Counted from the stretch's first letter, positions 1 through 6,458 are shown. The stretch is 11,459 bases of DNA from Brevundimonas sp. (GCA_020253595.1 JADCBH010000089.1:1-11459); one strand, 5' to 3'. The notes: generated from the letters alone by a model not told the origin. Numbers and translations are program-made.

Positions 1-644
1 CCGTCGCAGGTGAAGCTGAACTGGCAGCCCGTCACTCGTTCCGCCCCCTCGAACACGACGCCGCAGACCGTGTTCGGATAGTTGGGATCGCGCACCCGGT
101 TCAGGATGACCTGAGCCACGGCCTCCTGGCCCTTGGTGCTCTCCAGCGCCGCCTCGTAATAGATGCCCTGCGTCAGGCACCGAAGGGCGCGGGCGCGGTC
201 AGCGGGGCTCGCCGGGGTGAACGCGAACGGGCGCGCAGGCCGAAGGGCACCGAGCTCGATCGGCATGGCGGCATTCAGCCGATGCGCGCCACGCCCGCTC
301 GCGCCGAGTTCAAAACCCGGCTTTCCGGCCAGTGTCAGGCTTTCCCAGCCCGGCGTGAGACCGAGAGGTGCCGGCCTTGGATCATTGGGGTCGAAACGGG
401 CGGCCAGCGCGATCTGGGCCGCGTCCATCCGCGAAGACACCGCCAGCAAGCCCACCTGCGTCCAGTCCCCGCGCGTCAGCCGGGCGATGCCCTCGGCCGT
501 CCGCTCGAAATCCGGACGAGCCGCCGAGCTGGCCGCGACGGCCACGCCAAAGGCCGCGAGCACCGCCGGAGCGACCGCCAGCAGCCGATGACCGCGCACG
601 GCGCGGCCCATCCGGACGATCAGGCTGGCGGGGTCGAAACGCAT
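1..644 (-). CDS. SleB-type cell wall hydrolase, 3' end cut by window edge
   Basis: The first 214 residues of a protein that runs off the left edge. The ATG at 644 is fixed by an in-frame TGA three codons upstream. Residues about 20-42 are hydrophobic and preceded by arginines, which suggests a signal peptide or N-terminal anchor, so the enzyme should act in the periplasm. Residues about 155-214 match the Hydrolase_2/SleB domain: RCLTQGIYYEAALEST, with E164 as the expected catalytic glutamate, then GQEAVAQVILNRV, the DPNYPNTVCGVVFEG segment and CQFSFTCD. Family members cleave peptidoglycan glycan strands as lytic transglycosylases or amidases. The linker at residues 43-150 is not recognised. 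The gene lies downstream of dps with a 98-base gap. The family assignment is strong; the exact bond cut and cellular role are inferred, and the C-terminus is not visible. Confidence 0.88.
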   Translation of the reverse strand, partial: MRFDPASLIVRMGRAVRGHRLLAVAPAVLAAFGVAVAASSAARPDFERTAEGIARLTRGDWTQVGLLAVSSRMDAAQIALAARFDPNDPRPAPLGLTPGWESLTLAGKPGFELGASGRGAHRLNAAMPIELGALRPARPFAFTPASPADRARALRCLTQGIYYEAALESTKGQEAVAQVILNRVRDPNYPNTVCGVVFEGAERVTGCQFSFTCD

Positions 645-669
645 TTGCGCTCACGGATTGCGGCGAGGA

Positions 670-709
670 CCGCCGGTAAGCCCTGTGCCCTAACAGGGAT
701 TCACGGCGG
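670..709. repeat. Imperfect 40-base hairpin between dps and the hydrolase gene
   Basis: An outer arm CCGCCG (670-675) pairs with CGGCGG (704-709). Two further A-T pairs follow after mismatches, then an inner perfect stem CCCTGT (681-686) / ACAGGG (693-698) closes a six-base loop. It starts 33 bases after the dps stop codon and ends 25 bases before the hydrolase ATG. No T-run follows on the minus strand, so it is not a classical intrinsic terminator. It could be an mRNA 3'-end stabiliser or processing hairpin for dps, a leader element of the hydrolase gene, or a weak terminator. Confidence 0.45.
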
Positions 710-742
710 CTTTCTGACAGACCCTTACGCCGAGGTCACGCC

Positions 743-1225
743 TCAGCGCCCGCCCAGGGTGGACCGCAGCATCCAGGTGAACTTCTCGTGGGCCGCCAGC
801 CGCTGGGTCAGCAGGTCCACCGTGACGTCATCGCCGTCCTCGTCGGCGGCCTCGATCGCCTTGCGGCAGGTGGCGATCAGGGTCTCATGGTCCTTCATCA
901 GTTCCTTGAGCATGGCGGTGGCGTCCTTGTCGGGATCGCCGTCCTTGATCGAGGACAGGTTGGCGAAGGTGGCGTAGCCCTGAGGGGCGAACTCCCCCAG
1001 CGCCCGGATGCGCTCGGCGATCTCGTCCAGCGCCTCCCACATGTCGCGATATTGCTGCTCCAGCAGGGTGTGCAGGGTGAAGAACTCCGGCCCGCGCACA
1101 TTCCAGTGATAGCCGTGCGTCTTCATGTAGACGGCGAAGCTGTCGGCCAGGACCTTGGTCAGTTCTCGCGACACATCGGTGCGCTCGGCCTTGGTCAGGC
1201 CGGTATTGATGATCTCGGCAGTCAT
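743..1225 (-). CDS. dps: Dps-family DNA-protecting ferritin-like protein
   Basis: A 160-residue Dps/bacterioferritin-type protein of normal family length. Dps dodecamers oxidise Fe(II) with hydrogen peroxide and store the iron, limiting Fenton damage; many also bind DNA. The ferroxidase residues are all present with the spacing of the family: H40, H52 and E56 from one subunit, D67 and E71 in the DEIAER helix from the partner. The surrounding HGYHWNVRGPEFFTLH segment is characteristic. The start is the ATG at 1225, preceded by AAGGAG at 1232-1237 with a six-base gap, the clearest ribosome binding site in the window. The frame stays open upstream to a candidate at 1345, but that extension is not Dps-like. 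The N-terminus has only two lysines or arginines before residue 20, so DNA binding by an N-terminal tail is uncertain. The gene appears to stand alone; no OxyR or Fur site was recognised. Confidence 0.96.
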   Translation of the reverse strand: MTAEIINTGLTKAERTDVSRELTKVLADSFAVYMKTHGYHWNVRGPEFFTLHTLLEQQYRDMWEALDEIAERIRALGEFAPQGYATFANLSSIKDGDPDKDATAMLKELMKDHETLIATCRKAIEAADEDGDDVTVDLLTQRLAAHEKFTWMLRSTLGGR

Positions 1226-1317
1226 GGATGGCTCCTTGGTCGCCCCGGGGCGAAAGGTGAGGATCGCGAGAAGGATGCGCCACGCCTGTGGGAGCGGCGT
1301 CCTGTCGGTCACAACGC

Positions 1318-1334
1318 ACGCCCGGCGCGGGCGT
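1318..1334. repeat. Perfect 7-3-7 inverted repeat upstream of dps
   Basis: ACGCCCG (1318-1324) and CGGGCGT (1328-1334) form a perfect dyad with a three-base centre. It lies 93 bases upstream of the dps start and 63 bases after the stop of the preceding nucleotidyltransferase gene on the same strand. No T-run follows on the minus strand. It could be a GC-only transcript-end hairpin for the upstream operon or a regulator site in the dps promoter region. In GC-rich DNA such a dyad may also be chance. Confidence 0.3.
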
Positions 1335-1396
1335 TGCCGGCCCATCGCATGTGACGATGATCAGCCTGCATCCAGCAGGTGCCGGATCGAGACCGC

Positions 1397-1975
1397 CTAG
1401 GCCGGATCGATCACTGTGACTTCGGGCCAGCGGGCCACGGCGCTGCCGACCGCCCGGTCCCATCCCAACGCGCGAGGCCGGTTCGGATTGGGCCGGATCA
1501 CCCGGTCGAAGACGTCCTCCAGGCCGAATGGCGCAGCCACCGAGATCGCGTCGTTCTGCTCCAGCCGGATGCCGACGGCGAAGGCCGGGGCGACGAACCG
1601 GCCCAGCGCCTCGTCCGTGCACGACAGAGGCTCGTAGTCCTCTCCGAAGCGGTCCCTGAACCACAGATGCACCCGGGCCTGATTGCGCACCTCGACCTGA
1701 CTGCGAAACGGCGCCTCGAAGGCGGCCGCGGCACGTCGGATGATCACGTCCTCGGCGTCCCAGGACGTGTCCGGGTCGAAGTAGCCGAGGTCATAGTCCT
1801 TGCGACCATAGCCGACCGGGTGGCCGCCCAGAGCGTTCCAGACGGTCTGGTAGACGGCCCCGGAGAAGATCCGCCAGTCCGGCAGGTCTAGCGACCGCGC
1901 GACCGTCAGGACGTGCATCAGGTCCGGATCGGCTCGGACCGTCTCGACCAACCGGGCCTCCAAAGCGGCGCTCAT
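1397..1975 (-). CDS. Nucleotidyltransferase family protein (NTP_transf_6 / COG3575 type)
   Basis: A 192-residue protein of the NTP_transf_6 (DUF925) type. Visible landmarks are SGAVYQTVWNAL at 38-49 and GRKDYDLGYFD at 57-67, which holds acidic residues expected to bind metal, then AED at 74-76, RNQARVHLWF at 97-106 and FGLEDVFDRVIRPNP at 150-164. The fold is predicted to be nucleotidyltransferase-like; the substrate of this family is not established to my knowledge. The start is the ATG at 1975, whose first bases overlap the thiD stop codon (ATGA). This points to translational coupling and rejects the in-frame extension further upstream into thiD. The gene is probably co-transcribed with thiD, but nothing in the sequence shows a role in thiamine synthesis. 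Confidence 0.86.
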   Translation of the reverse strand: MSAALEARLVETVRADPDLMHVLTVARSLDLPDWRIFSGAVYQTVWNALGGHPVGYGRKDYDLGYFDPDTSWDAEDVIIRRAAAAFEAPFRSQVEVRNQARVHLWFRDRFGEDYEPLSCTDEALGRFVAPAFAVGIRLEQNDAISVAAPFGLEDVFDRVIRPNPNRPRALGWDRAVGSAVARWPEVTVIDPA

Positions 1976-2772
1976 GGACGGTCCCGCAGGGTCCAGCCGT
2001 GATCCAGCGGTCCATGGCCGGCACCCAGCCCAGGGGCCCTGCGGATCGCCTCGGACACATAGGCCCAAGCCTCGGCGACCGCGGTCTCGATCGGCCATCC
2101 CTGCGCCAGTCCTGCGGCGACGGCGCTGGCGAGCGTGCAGCCCGTGCCATGGGTCGAGGTCGTCTCGATGCGCGGCCCCTCCAGCAGGGTCTCGCCGGTC
2201 GGGGTCAGAAGCAGATCGATCACTGTCGGCCCCTCGACGTGGCCGCCCTTCATCAGCACGGCGCGCGCCCCCAGGACCAGCAGGGCCTCGCCCGCCCGGC
2301 GCTGGCCATCCAGGTCCGCGACGACGAGCCCCGTCAGGGCCTCGGCCTCGGGCGCATTGGGCGTCAGGATCGCGGCGCGCGGGACCATGAGGGTCTTCAC
2401 CGCCTCGACCGCGTTGTCGTCCAGCAGGGACGCACCGCCCTTGGCGATCATGACCGGGTCGACCACGGCCGGTGCCCCGGTCGTGTCGAGGATGGCCGCG
2501 ACGCGCTCGACCACAGAAACCGAGCCCAGCATGCCGGTCTTGACCGCATCGGCCCCGATGTCGTCGAGCACGGCCCGGGCCTGGGCCTCGATCAGGTCGA
2601 GCGGCAGGGGATGGACGCCGTGGACGCCCAGGGTGTTCTGCACCGTGATCGCCGTGATGGCCGTGGCGGCATAGCCACCCATCGCTGTCACCGCCTTGAT
2701 GTCGGCCTGGACCCCCGCGCCGCCGCCGGAGTCAGAACCGGCAATGATCAGGACGCGGCCAAGAGCATGCAT
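1972..2772 (-). CDS. thiD: Hydroxymethylpyrimidine / phosphomethylpyrimidine kinase
   Basis: A 266-residue ribokinase-family kinase, the usual ThiD length. It phosphorylates 4-amino-5-hydroxymethyl-2-methylpyrimidine and then its monophosphate, giving the pyrimidine diphosphate used for thiamine phosphate synthesis in the cytoplasm. Motifs in order: AGSDSGGGAGVQAD (11-24), ITVQNT (42-47), VKTGML (77-82), VVDPVM (103-108), KGG (111-113), LTPN.PEAEAL (136-146), KGGH (175-178) and STHGTGCTLASA (206-217) with the conserved C212. The ATG at 2772 places the first beta strand correctly; an upstream in-frame start at 2841 would run into the palindromic operator and is unlikely. No clear Shine-Dalgarno sequence precedes 2772. 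The 97-base gap to the divergent arsR is too short for a normal TPP riboswitch, and I see no THI-box. Its stop overlaps the start of the nucleotidyltransferase gene. Confidence 0.95.
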   Translation of the reverse strand: MHALGRVLIIAGSDSGGGAGVQADIKAVTAMGGYAATAITAITVQNTLGVHGVHPLPLDLIEAQARAVLDDIGADAVKTGMLGSVSVVERVAAILDTTGAPAVVDPVMIAKGGASLLDDNAVEAVKTLMVPRAAILTPNAPEAEALTGLVVADLDGQRRAGEALLVLGARAVLMKGGHVEGPTVIDLLLTPTGETLLEGPRIETTSTHGTGCTLASAVAAGLAQGWPIETAVAEAWAYVSEAIRRAPGLGAGHGPLDHGWTLRDRP

Positions 2773-2831
2773 CGCGGTCAAATGCCGGAGTTCGAACCTG
2801 CGGACAACACCATGGTTCGCGCTCGATTCGT

Positions 2832-2851
2832 ATATTGCCAAATGGCAATAT
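2832..2851. promoter_or_regulatory. Perfect palindrome, likely ArsR-type operator
   Basis: ATATTGCCA (2832-2840) and TGGCAATAT (2843-2851) are exact inverted repeats around a two-base centre, in an AT-rich patch of an otherwise GC-rich region. It ends 18 bases before the arsR start. ArsR-family repressors commonly bind such imperfect or perfect dyads in their own promoters, so autoregulation is the natural reading. Reading TTGCCA (2835-2840) as a -35 element and TACCAA (2858-2863) as a poor -10 with a 17-base gap would place transcription start near the arsR ATG. The site is also 59 bases upstream of thiD on the other strand and could affect that promoter. The binding protein is inferred from position only. 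Confidence 0.75.
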
Positions 2852-2869
2852 TGAATCTACCAAAGCCGG

Positions 2870-3181
2870 ATGCACGCGACGTTCCAAGCACTGGCAGACC
2901 CCAGCCGCATCGCCATCCTGAACATGCTGTCGGGCGCAGAACGACCGGCGAGCGATTTCGTGCGTGCCTTGCCGGTCGCCCAACCCACCGTGTCGAAGCA
3001 TCTCGCAGTCCTTCGCCGCGCGGGCCTCGTCCGTGTGCGGGGCGATGGCAACCGTCGGCTCTATTCGCTGAATCCCGCGCCACTGCGTGAGATCGACAGC
3101 TGGCTTACGCATTACCGCGGATTCTGGAGCAACCACCTAGACGCGCTTGAGGCGCACCTTGATCGGGAGACCCCACGATGA
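2870..3181 (+). CDS. ArsR-family winged-helix repressor
   Basis: A 103-residue ArsR/SmtB-fold protein. The family N-terminus ATFQALADPSRIAILNML spans residues 3-20, the helix-turn-helix lies around 27-53 with the recognition helix QPTVSKHLAVLRRAG, and the wing is VRVRGDGNRRLYSL (54-67). There are no cysteines, so the classical metal site (CxC on the recognition helix) is absent; it belongs to the metal-independent group often paired with an AHSA1/SRPBCC gene. The ATG at 2870 gives the standard family start. No good Shine-Dalgarno sequence precedes it, so translation may be leaderless or weak. Its stop overlaps the next gene's ATG (ATGA). It probably represses its own two-gene unit through the palindrome at 2832-2851. 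The inducer is unknown. Confidence 0.92.
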   Translation: MHATFQALADPSRIAILNMLSGAERPASDFVRALPVAQPTVSKHLAVLRRAGLVRVRGDGNRRLYSLNPAPLREIDSWLTHYRGFWSNHLDALEAHLDRETPR

Positions 3182-3669
3182 CGTATCTGCCCGACGGTCG
3201 GCTGGAGACCGTGGACGGCATGCCGTCCGTCGTTTTCGAACGCCACCTCAATCATCCGGTCGCACGCGTCTGGGCGGCGCTGACCGAGCCGGCCCGCGTG
3301 GCCGACTGGATCGGTCAGCAGACGCTCGAGCCCGAGGTCGGCGGTGCATGGAGGATCGACTTCGCTTTGGGCGGATCCGTCACGGGCGAGGTGGTCACCA
3401 TCGACCCCCCGCACCGTCTGGAACTGATCTGGCGTGAACCCTGGATTCCGGGGGATGCGCGCTTGCTGTGGAGCCTCTCGCAGGACGGGTCGGGCACCCG
3501 CCTGCGGTTGGAGCACCGGTTCCCTGCCGGTTACGATCCGCGCGAATACGCGCCTGGCTGGCACGATTTCCTGGTGGCCTTCGACGAAGCATTGGCGGGA
3601 CGCCCCACGGTCTGGAACGAAGCGCGCAAGAGCATTTCCGAGGCAGTGTTCGCGGCATACTCTGACTGA
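3178..3669 (+). CDS. SRPBCC / AHSA1-type ligand-binding domain protein
   Basis: A 163-residue single-domain protein with the START-like SRPBCC (AHSA1, activator of Hsp90 ATPase 1-like) pattern: FERHLNHPVARVWAALTEPA at 20-39, ADWIG at 42-46, EVGGAWRIDF at 53-62, TGEVVTIDPPHRLELIW at 69-85, GTRLRLEH at 106-113 and GWHDFLVAFDEAL at 127-139. This fold forms a deep hydrophobic pocket for small ligands; its precise ligand or reaction cannot be read from sequence. The ATG at 3178 overlaps the arsR stop, so the two are translationally coupled. ArsR-SRPBCC pairs are common in proteobacteria and actinobacteria. No signal peptide or membrane segment is present, so it should be cytoplasmic. Co-regulation with arsR is inferred from the overlap and the upstream palindrome. 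Confidence 0.88.
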   Translation: MTYLPDGRLETVDGMPSVVFERHLNHPVARVWAALTEPARVADWIGQQTLEPEVGGAWRIDFALGGSVTGEVVTIDPPHRLELIWREPWIPGDARLLWSLSQDGSGTRLRLEHRFPAGYDPREYAPGWHDFLVAFDEALAGRPTVWNEARKSISEAVFAAYSD

Positions 3670-3764
3670 CACGATACACGGCTGACTCTCCCTGGAGGCC
3701 CCGAGTCCGCGTAGCCTTTCGCTGCGCCGTGGCGAATATGGACCCTTGGGGAGATCGATTTCGA

Positions 3765-4736
3765 ATGAACCTGAGCCTCGGCCTCGCGGGTCTGGCCGCC
3801 ATCGCCGCCTTCGTCATGGGCTATGCCCTGAATCAGGGCAGCACCTGCGCCGTCCTGGCCGCGCGCCAGGTTTTGGAAGAACGGCGACCCACCCTGCTGC
3901 TGGGCTTCGCCGTCGCGGCGGCGACGGCCGGCCTGGTCTGGCTGCCGCTCGCCTGGACCGGCACAGCCGAACTGACCCCGGACCGGGCGACGGGCCTTGG
4001 ACTGGTCGCCGGCGGAGCTTTGCTGGGGGCCGGCGCGGTGCTGAACCGCGCCTGTCTTCTGGGCAGTATCTCACGGATCGGGGACGGCCGGCTGAGCTAT
4101 CTGGGCCTGCCGGTCGGTCTGTTTTTCGGCTTCATTGTTGCGGACATGGCGGGTGCCGCACCGTCGCCGGTCCGGCCCAATATGCTGGGGCATGTGTCAG
4201 AGGTGTCAGCGCTGGTCCTGATCGGCTTTGGCGTCCTGCTCTGGCTCGGCTGGGCGATCATGCGCGCCCTGGGCGACCGCAAGGAGGCGCATCGCTGGTC
4301 TGCGCGCTCGGCCATGGTGGTGCTGGGCGTCGCCGGCGCCACCCTGTTCGCCGCCGCGCCGGGCTGGACCCTGGCCGACGCGGTTCGGCTCGCGGCGCCG
4401 CAGGGGCCGATGCCACTGATGGCCGCCGGGGCGCTCGGGCTGGGGATGTTCACCCTGCTGTGTCTCGGGGCCGTGGTGTCGGGCCTGCGACGACGGTCCT
4501 TCGTCCCCCGCACTCCGCATCCGGCGGCTCTTCTGCGGTCGGTCTCAGGGGGCGCTGTCATGGCGGTGGGAGCCAGTCTCGTCCCCGGCGGAAACGACAC
4601 CCTCCTGCTCGCCGCCCTGCCCGGAGCGACCTTCGGCGGCGCAGTGGCCTATCTGACGATGACGCCCGTTGTCTTTGCCCTGCTTCTGGGCGGCAGCGGT
4701 CTCAGTCGGCTGCGGCCACGGCCGCCTGCACCTTGA
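3765..4736 (+). CDS. YeeE/YedE-type membrane protein (sulfur transport domain family)
   Basis: A 323-residue, very hydrophobic protein with about eight to nine membrane segments. It shows the two pore-region signatures of the YeeE/YedE family: MGYALNQGSTCAVLAARQ (18-35, with C28) and GAVLNRACLLGSISRIGDG (90-108, with C97). The 69-residue spacing of these cysteines equals that of C22 and C91 in the characterised thiosulfate transporter YeeE. Late in the protein comes VPGGNDTLLLAALPG (273-287), a GGND motif seen in many YedE-like homologues; the third YeeE cysteine has no evident match, though C233 exists elsewhere. Thiosulfate or another sulfur compound as substrate is therefore only an inference. 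The ATG at 3765 was chosen because it begins the first membrane segment and has GGGGAG at 3748-3753; GTG 3729 and ATG 3738 are in-frame alternatives. The 3' end overlaps convergent folP by 35 bases. Confidence 0.8.
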   Translation: MNLSLGLAGLAAIAAFVMGYALNQGSTCAVLAARQVLEERRPTLLLGFAVAAATAGLVWLPLAWTGTAELTPDRATGLGLVAGGALLGAGAVLNRACLLGSISRIGDGRLSYLGLPVGLFFGFIVADMAGAAPSPVRPNMLGHVSEVSALVLIGFGVLLWLGWAIMRALGDRKEAHRWSARSAMVVLGVAGATLFAAAPGWTLADAVRLAAPQGPMPLMAAGALGLGMFTLLCLGAVVSGLRRRSFVPRTPHPAALLRSVSGGAVMAVGASLVPGGNDTLLLAALPGATFGGAVAYLTMTPVVFALLLGGSGLSRLRPRPPAP

Positions 4737-5511
4737 GGGCCTGCACCGTTTCCCGCACGTCGTGAACGCGAAGGATCGAAGCCCCCCGCCGGGCGCCCTC
4801 GAGCGCGAGGGCGATCGAGCCGCCCAGACGGTCCGTCGCCTCGGCGGCGGAGGGGTCGATGTTGCGGATCATGCGCTTGCGGCTCGCGCCCAGAAGCACC
4901 GGAAAGCCGAGCGCGGAAAAGCGATCCAGCGCGGCGATCAGGGCCAGGTTGTGCTCCACCGTCTTGCCGAAGCCGATGCCGGGATCCAGCGTGATCCGCT
5001 CGCGCGCGACACCCGCCTCGATCGCCGCCTCCGCCCGGGCCGACAGGTACGCCATGACGTCGGCGACCACGTCGTCGTAGCGGGGCTCGATCTGCATGGT
5101 GCGCGGCTCGCCCAACATATGCATCAGCACCACCTCGCACTTCAGCTCGGCGGCGACCCTGGGGCCGTCGGGCGAGAACCCCAGCGCCGTCACGTCGTTC
5201 CAGATCGTTGCCCCGGCAGCCATGGCGACGCGCGCCACCTCGGGCTTCATGGTGTCGACGCTGATCGGGCCGTGCCAGCGGGCGTGGACCGCCTCGATGA
5301 CGGGCACGACGCGGGCGATCTCGTCTTCGGCCGACACGGGCTCCGCGCCCGGCCGCGTGCTCTCCCCGCCGATGTCGAGGATGTCGGCGCCGTCGCCGAT
5401 CAGCTTCATGGCGTGCGCCAGCCCGGCCTCGTCGCTGTCGTAACGCCCGCCGTCCGAAAAGCTGTCGGGCGTCACATTGACGATGCCCATGACCCGTGGC
5501 CGTACGCTCAC
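4702..5511 (-). CDS. folP: Dihydropteroate synthase
   Basis: A 269-residue TIM-barrel enzyme that joins 6-hydroxymethyl-7,8-dihydropterin diphosphate with p-aminobenzoate to make dihydropteroate; it is the target of sulfonamides. Landmarks: VMGIVNVTPDSFSDGG (7-22), DIGGESTRPGAEP (46-58), SVDTMKPEVA (84-93), IWNDVTAL (103-110), VLMHMLGEPRTMQ (128-140), LDPGIGFGKTVEHNLALI (175-192), LLGASRKRMI (206-215) and RVHDVRE (248-254). The full set indicates a functional enzyme. The start is a GTG at 5511 that overlaps the stop of the winged-helix gene (GTGA); it supplies six residues before the first beta strand, whereas the first ATG at 5490 would begin inside that strand. The reading frame remains open upstream through the regulator to 6519, but that is not FolP-like. 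The 3' end overlaps the convergent YeeE-type gene. Confidence 0.95.
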   Translation of the reverse strand: MSVRPRVMGIVNVTPDSFSDGGRYDSDEAGLAHAMKLIGDGADILDIGGESTRPGAEPVSAEDEIARVVPVIEAVHARWHGPISVDTMKPEVARVAMAAGATIWNDVTALGFSPDGPRVAAELKCEVVLMHMLGEPRTMQIEPRYDDVVADVMAYLSARAEAAIEAGVARERITLDPGIGFGKTVEHNLALIAALDRFSALGFPVLLGASRKRMIRNIDPSAAEATDRLGGSIALALEGARRGASILRVHDVRETVQALKVQAAVAAAD

Positions 5512-5810
5512 CCCTTGTCTCCGATCAGGCGTCCCAGCGCCTCCAGATAGGTGGCGAATGCGGAGCGGCCCTCGCCCGTCAGGGTGATGCGGGTCAAGGG
5601 TTTGTTGTCCTTGAAGCTCTTGTCGATGGCGACGTAGCCGGCCTCCTCCAGCTTCTTGAGATGGACCGACAGGTTGCCCTGCGTCGCCTCCAGCACGGTC
5701 TTCAGCTCGGTGAAGTCGGCGGTCTCGACGTCGGCCAGATAGACCATGATCCCCAGCCGCATGCGACCGTGGATGACCTCGTCGATCTTGCCGAGATCGG
5801 CCAGCCCCAT
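5508..5810 (-). CDS. Small winged-helix transcriptional regulator
   Basis: A 100-residue protein consisting almost only of a winged-helix DNA-binding domain of the HTH_34/MarR-like type. IDEVIHGRMRLGIMVYL (9-25) is the first helix signature, FTELKTVLEATQGNLSVHLKKLEEAGYV (33-60) covers the helix-turn-helix, and KSFKDNKPLTRITLT (64-78) is the wing, followed by a C-terminal helix probably used for dimerisation. The ATG at 5810 comes three bases after the stop of the membrane-protein gene, and its own stop overlaps the folP GTG. The tight packing says membrane protein, regulator and folP are one transcript. Regulators of this small type are often encoded beside the membrane protein gene they control, so autoregulation of this operon is a reasonable inference. 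No metal-binding cysteine cluster is visible and the ligand is unknown. Confidence 0.87.
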   Translation of the reverse strand: MGLADLGKIDEVIHGRMRLGIMVYLADVETADFTELKTVLEATQGNLSVHLKKLEEAGYVAIDKSFKDNKPLTRITLTGEGRSAFATYLEALGRLIGDKG

Positions 5811-5813
5811 GGA

Positions 5814-6458
5814 TCAGGCGCCGTTCCGCCGCGACCTGAGCACATCGCGCATCATGATCCAGCCCGGACCGGCGAACAGCACGAACAGGGCGACGGTGCA
5901 GACGGCCAGGTACCACATCGTCTCGCGGACCAGCACGCCCAAAGCCACGGCCGTGATCCAGCCACCGATCGCGGTGGCCAGCATCCAGGCCTTCCGCTTC
6001 AGCGTCCAGGCCACGTACCAGGCCGCGGCCTGCAGCGCGAAGACGATGGCCGAATAGTAGAGCCAGATGGCGAAGTCGTTGTCCCGCGCAGCACCCACGC
6101 CGAAGATGATGATGACGGCGGCATTGGCCATGCCCGTGGCGCTGAAGGCCGCCTTCAGGGTGCGGGCGGCCGCAGGCCCGTGGTTGCCCACGCCGTCCTT
6201 GCGGTCCTGCACGATGGCCCAGACCAGGATCAGCAGGAAGGTCACGCTGATCAGCACGATGAAGGTCAGACTGGGCAGGGCGGGCCAACGGACCAGCCCG
6301 ATGATCTGACCGACGTGGAACAGACACTGCAGCCCGTACAGCAACCCTCCCGCCAGATAGCAGACGGCCATGGTCATCGGCGGGCGGCCGTCGCCCTCGA
6401 CGATCGAGCGCATGAAGGCGAGGTCGGCCTCGGCGGCGGTGCGGGGGGTCTGGGTCAT
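5814..6458 (-). CDS. Hypothetical six-helix membrane protein
   Basis: A 214-residue integral membrane protein that I cannot assign to a named family. Hydrophobic segments lie at about residues 28-50, 63-83, 105-123, 128-152, 158-177 and 180-203, giving six predicted helices, with an acidic-rich cytoplasmic-type N-terminus (AEADLAFMRSIVEG) and an arginine-rich C-terminus (DVLRSRRNG). No catalytic motif, ATP-binding site or known transporter signature was seen. The start is the ATG at 6458; the ribosome binding site is weak. It is the first gene of the tight trio that continues with the winged-helix regulator (three-base gap) and folP. The pairing suggests the regulator controls this protein. 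A sensor, permease-like or envelope-stress role is possible, but the sequence does not decide between them. Confidence 0.8.
   Translation of the reverse strand: MTQTPRTAAEADLAFMRSIVEGDGRPPMTMAVCYLAGGLLYGLQCLFHVGQIIGLVRWPALPSLTFIVLISVTFLLILVWAIVQDRKDGVGNHGPAAARTLKAAFSATGMANAAVIIIFGVGAARDNDFAIWLYYSAIVFALQAAAWYVAWTLKRKAWMLATAIGGWITAVALGVLVRETMWYLAVCTVALFVLFAGPGWIMMRDVLRSRRNGA

Noticed and set aside
2773..2869. TPP riboswitch upstream of thiD
   Set aside because: The gap to the divergent gene is 97 bases, part of which is the palindrome. No THI-box-like conserved segments are recognisable.
1999..3090. 363-codon plus-strand frame opposite thiD and running into arsR
   Set aside because: It overlaps thiD and arsR, both with strong family motifs, and its own translation has no recognisable feature.
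3670..3764. Possible terminator after the SRPBCC gene (GACTC ... GAGTC, about 3684-3707)
   Set aside because: Only a five-base stem around a 14-base loop and no T-run, so it is too weak to call.
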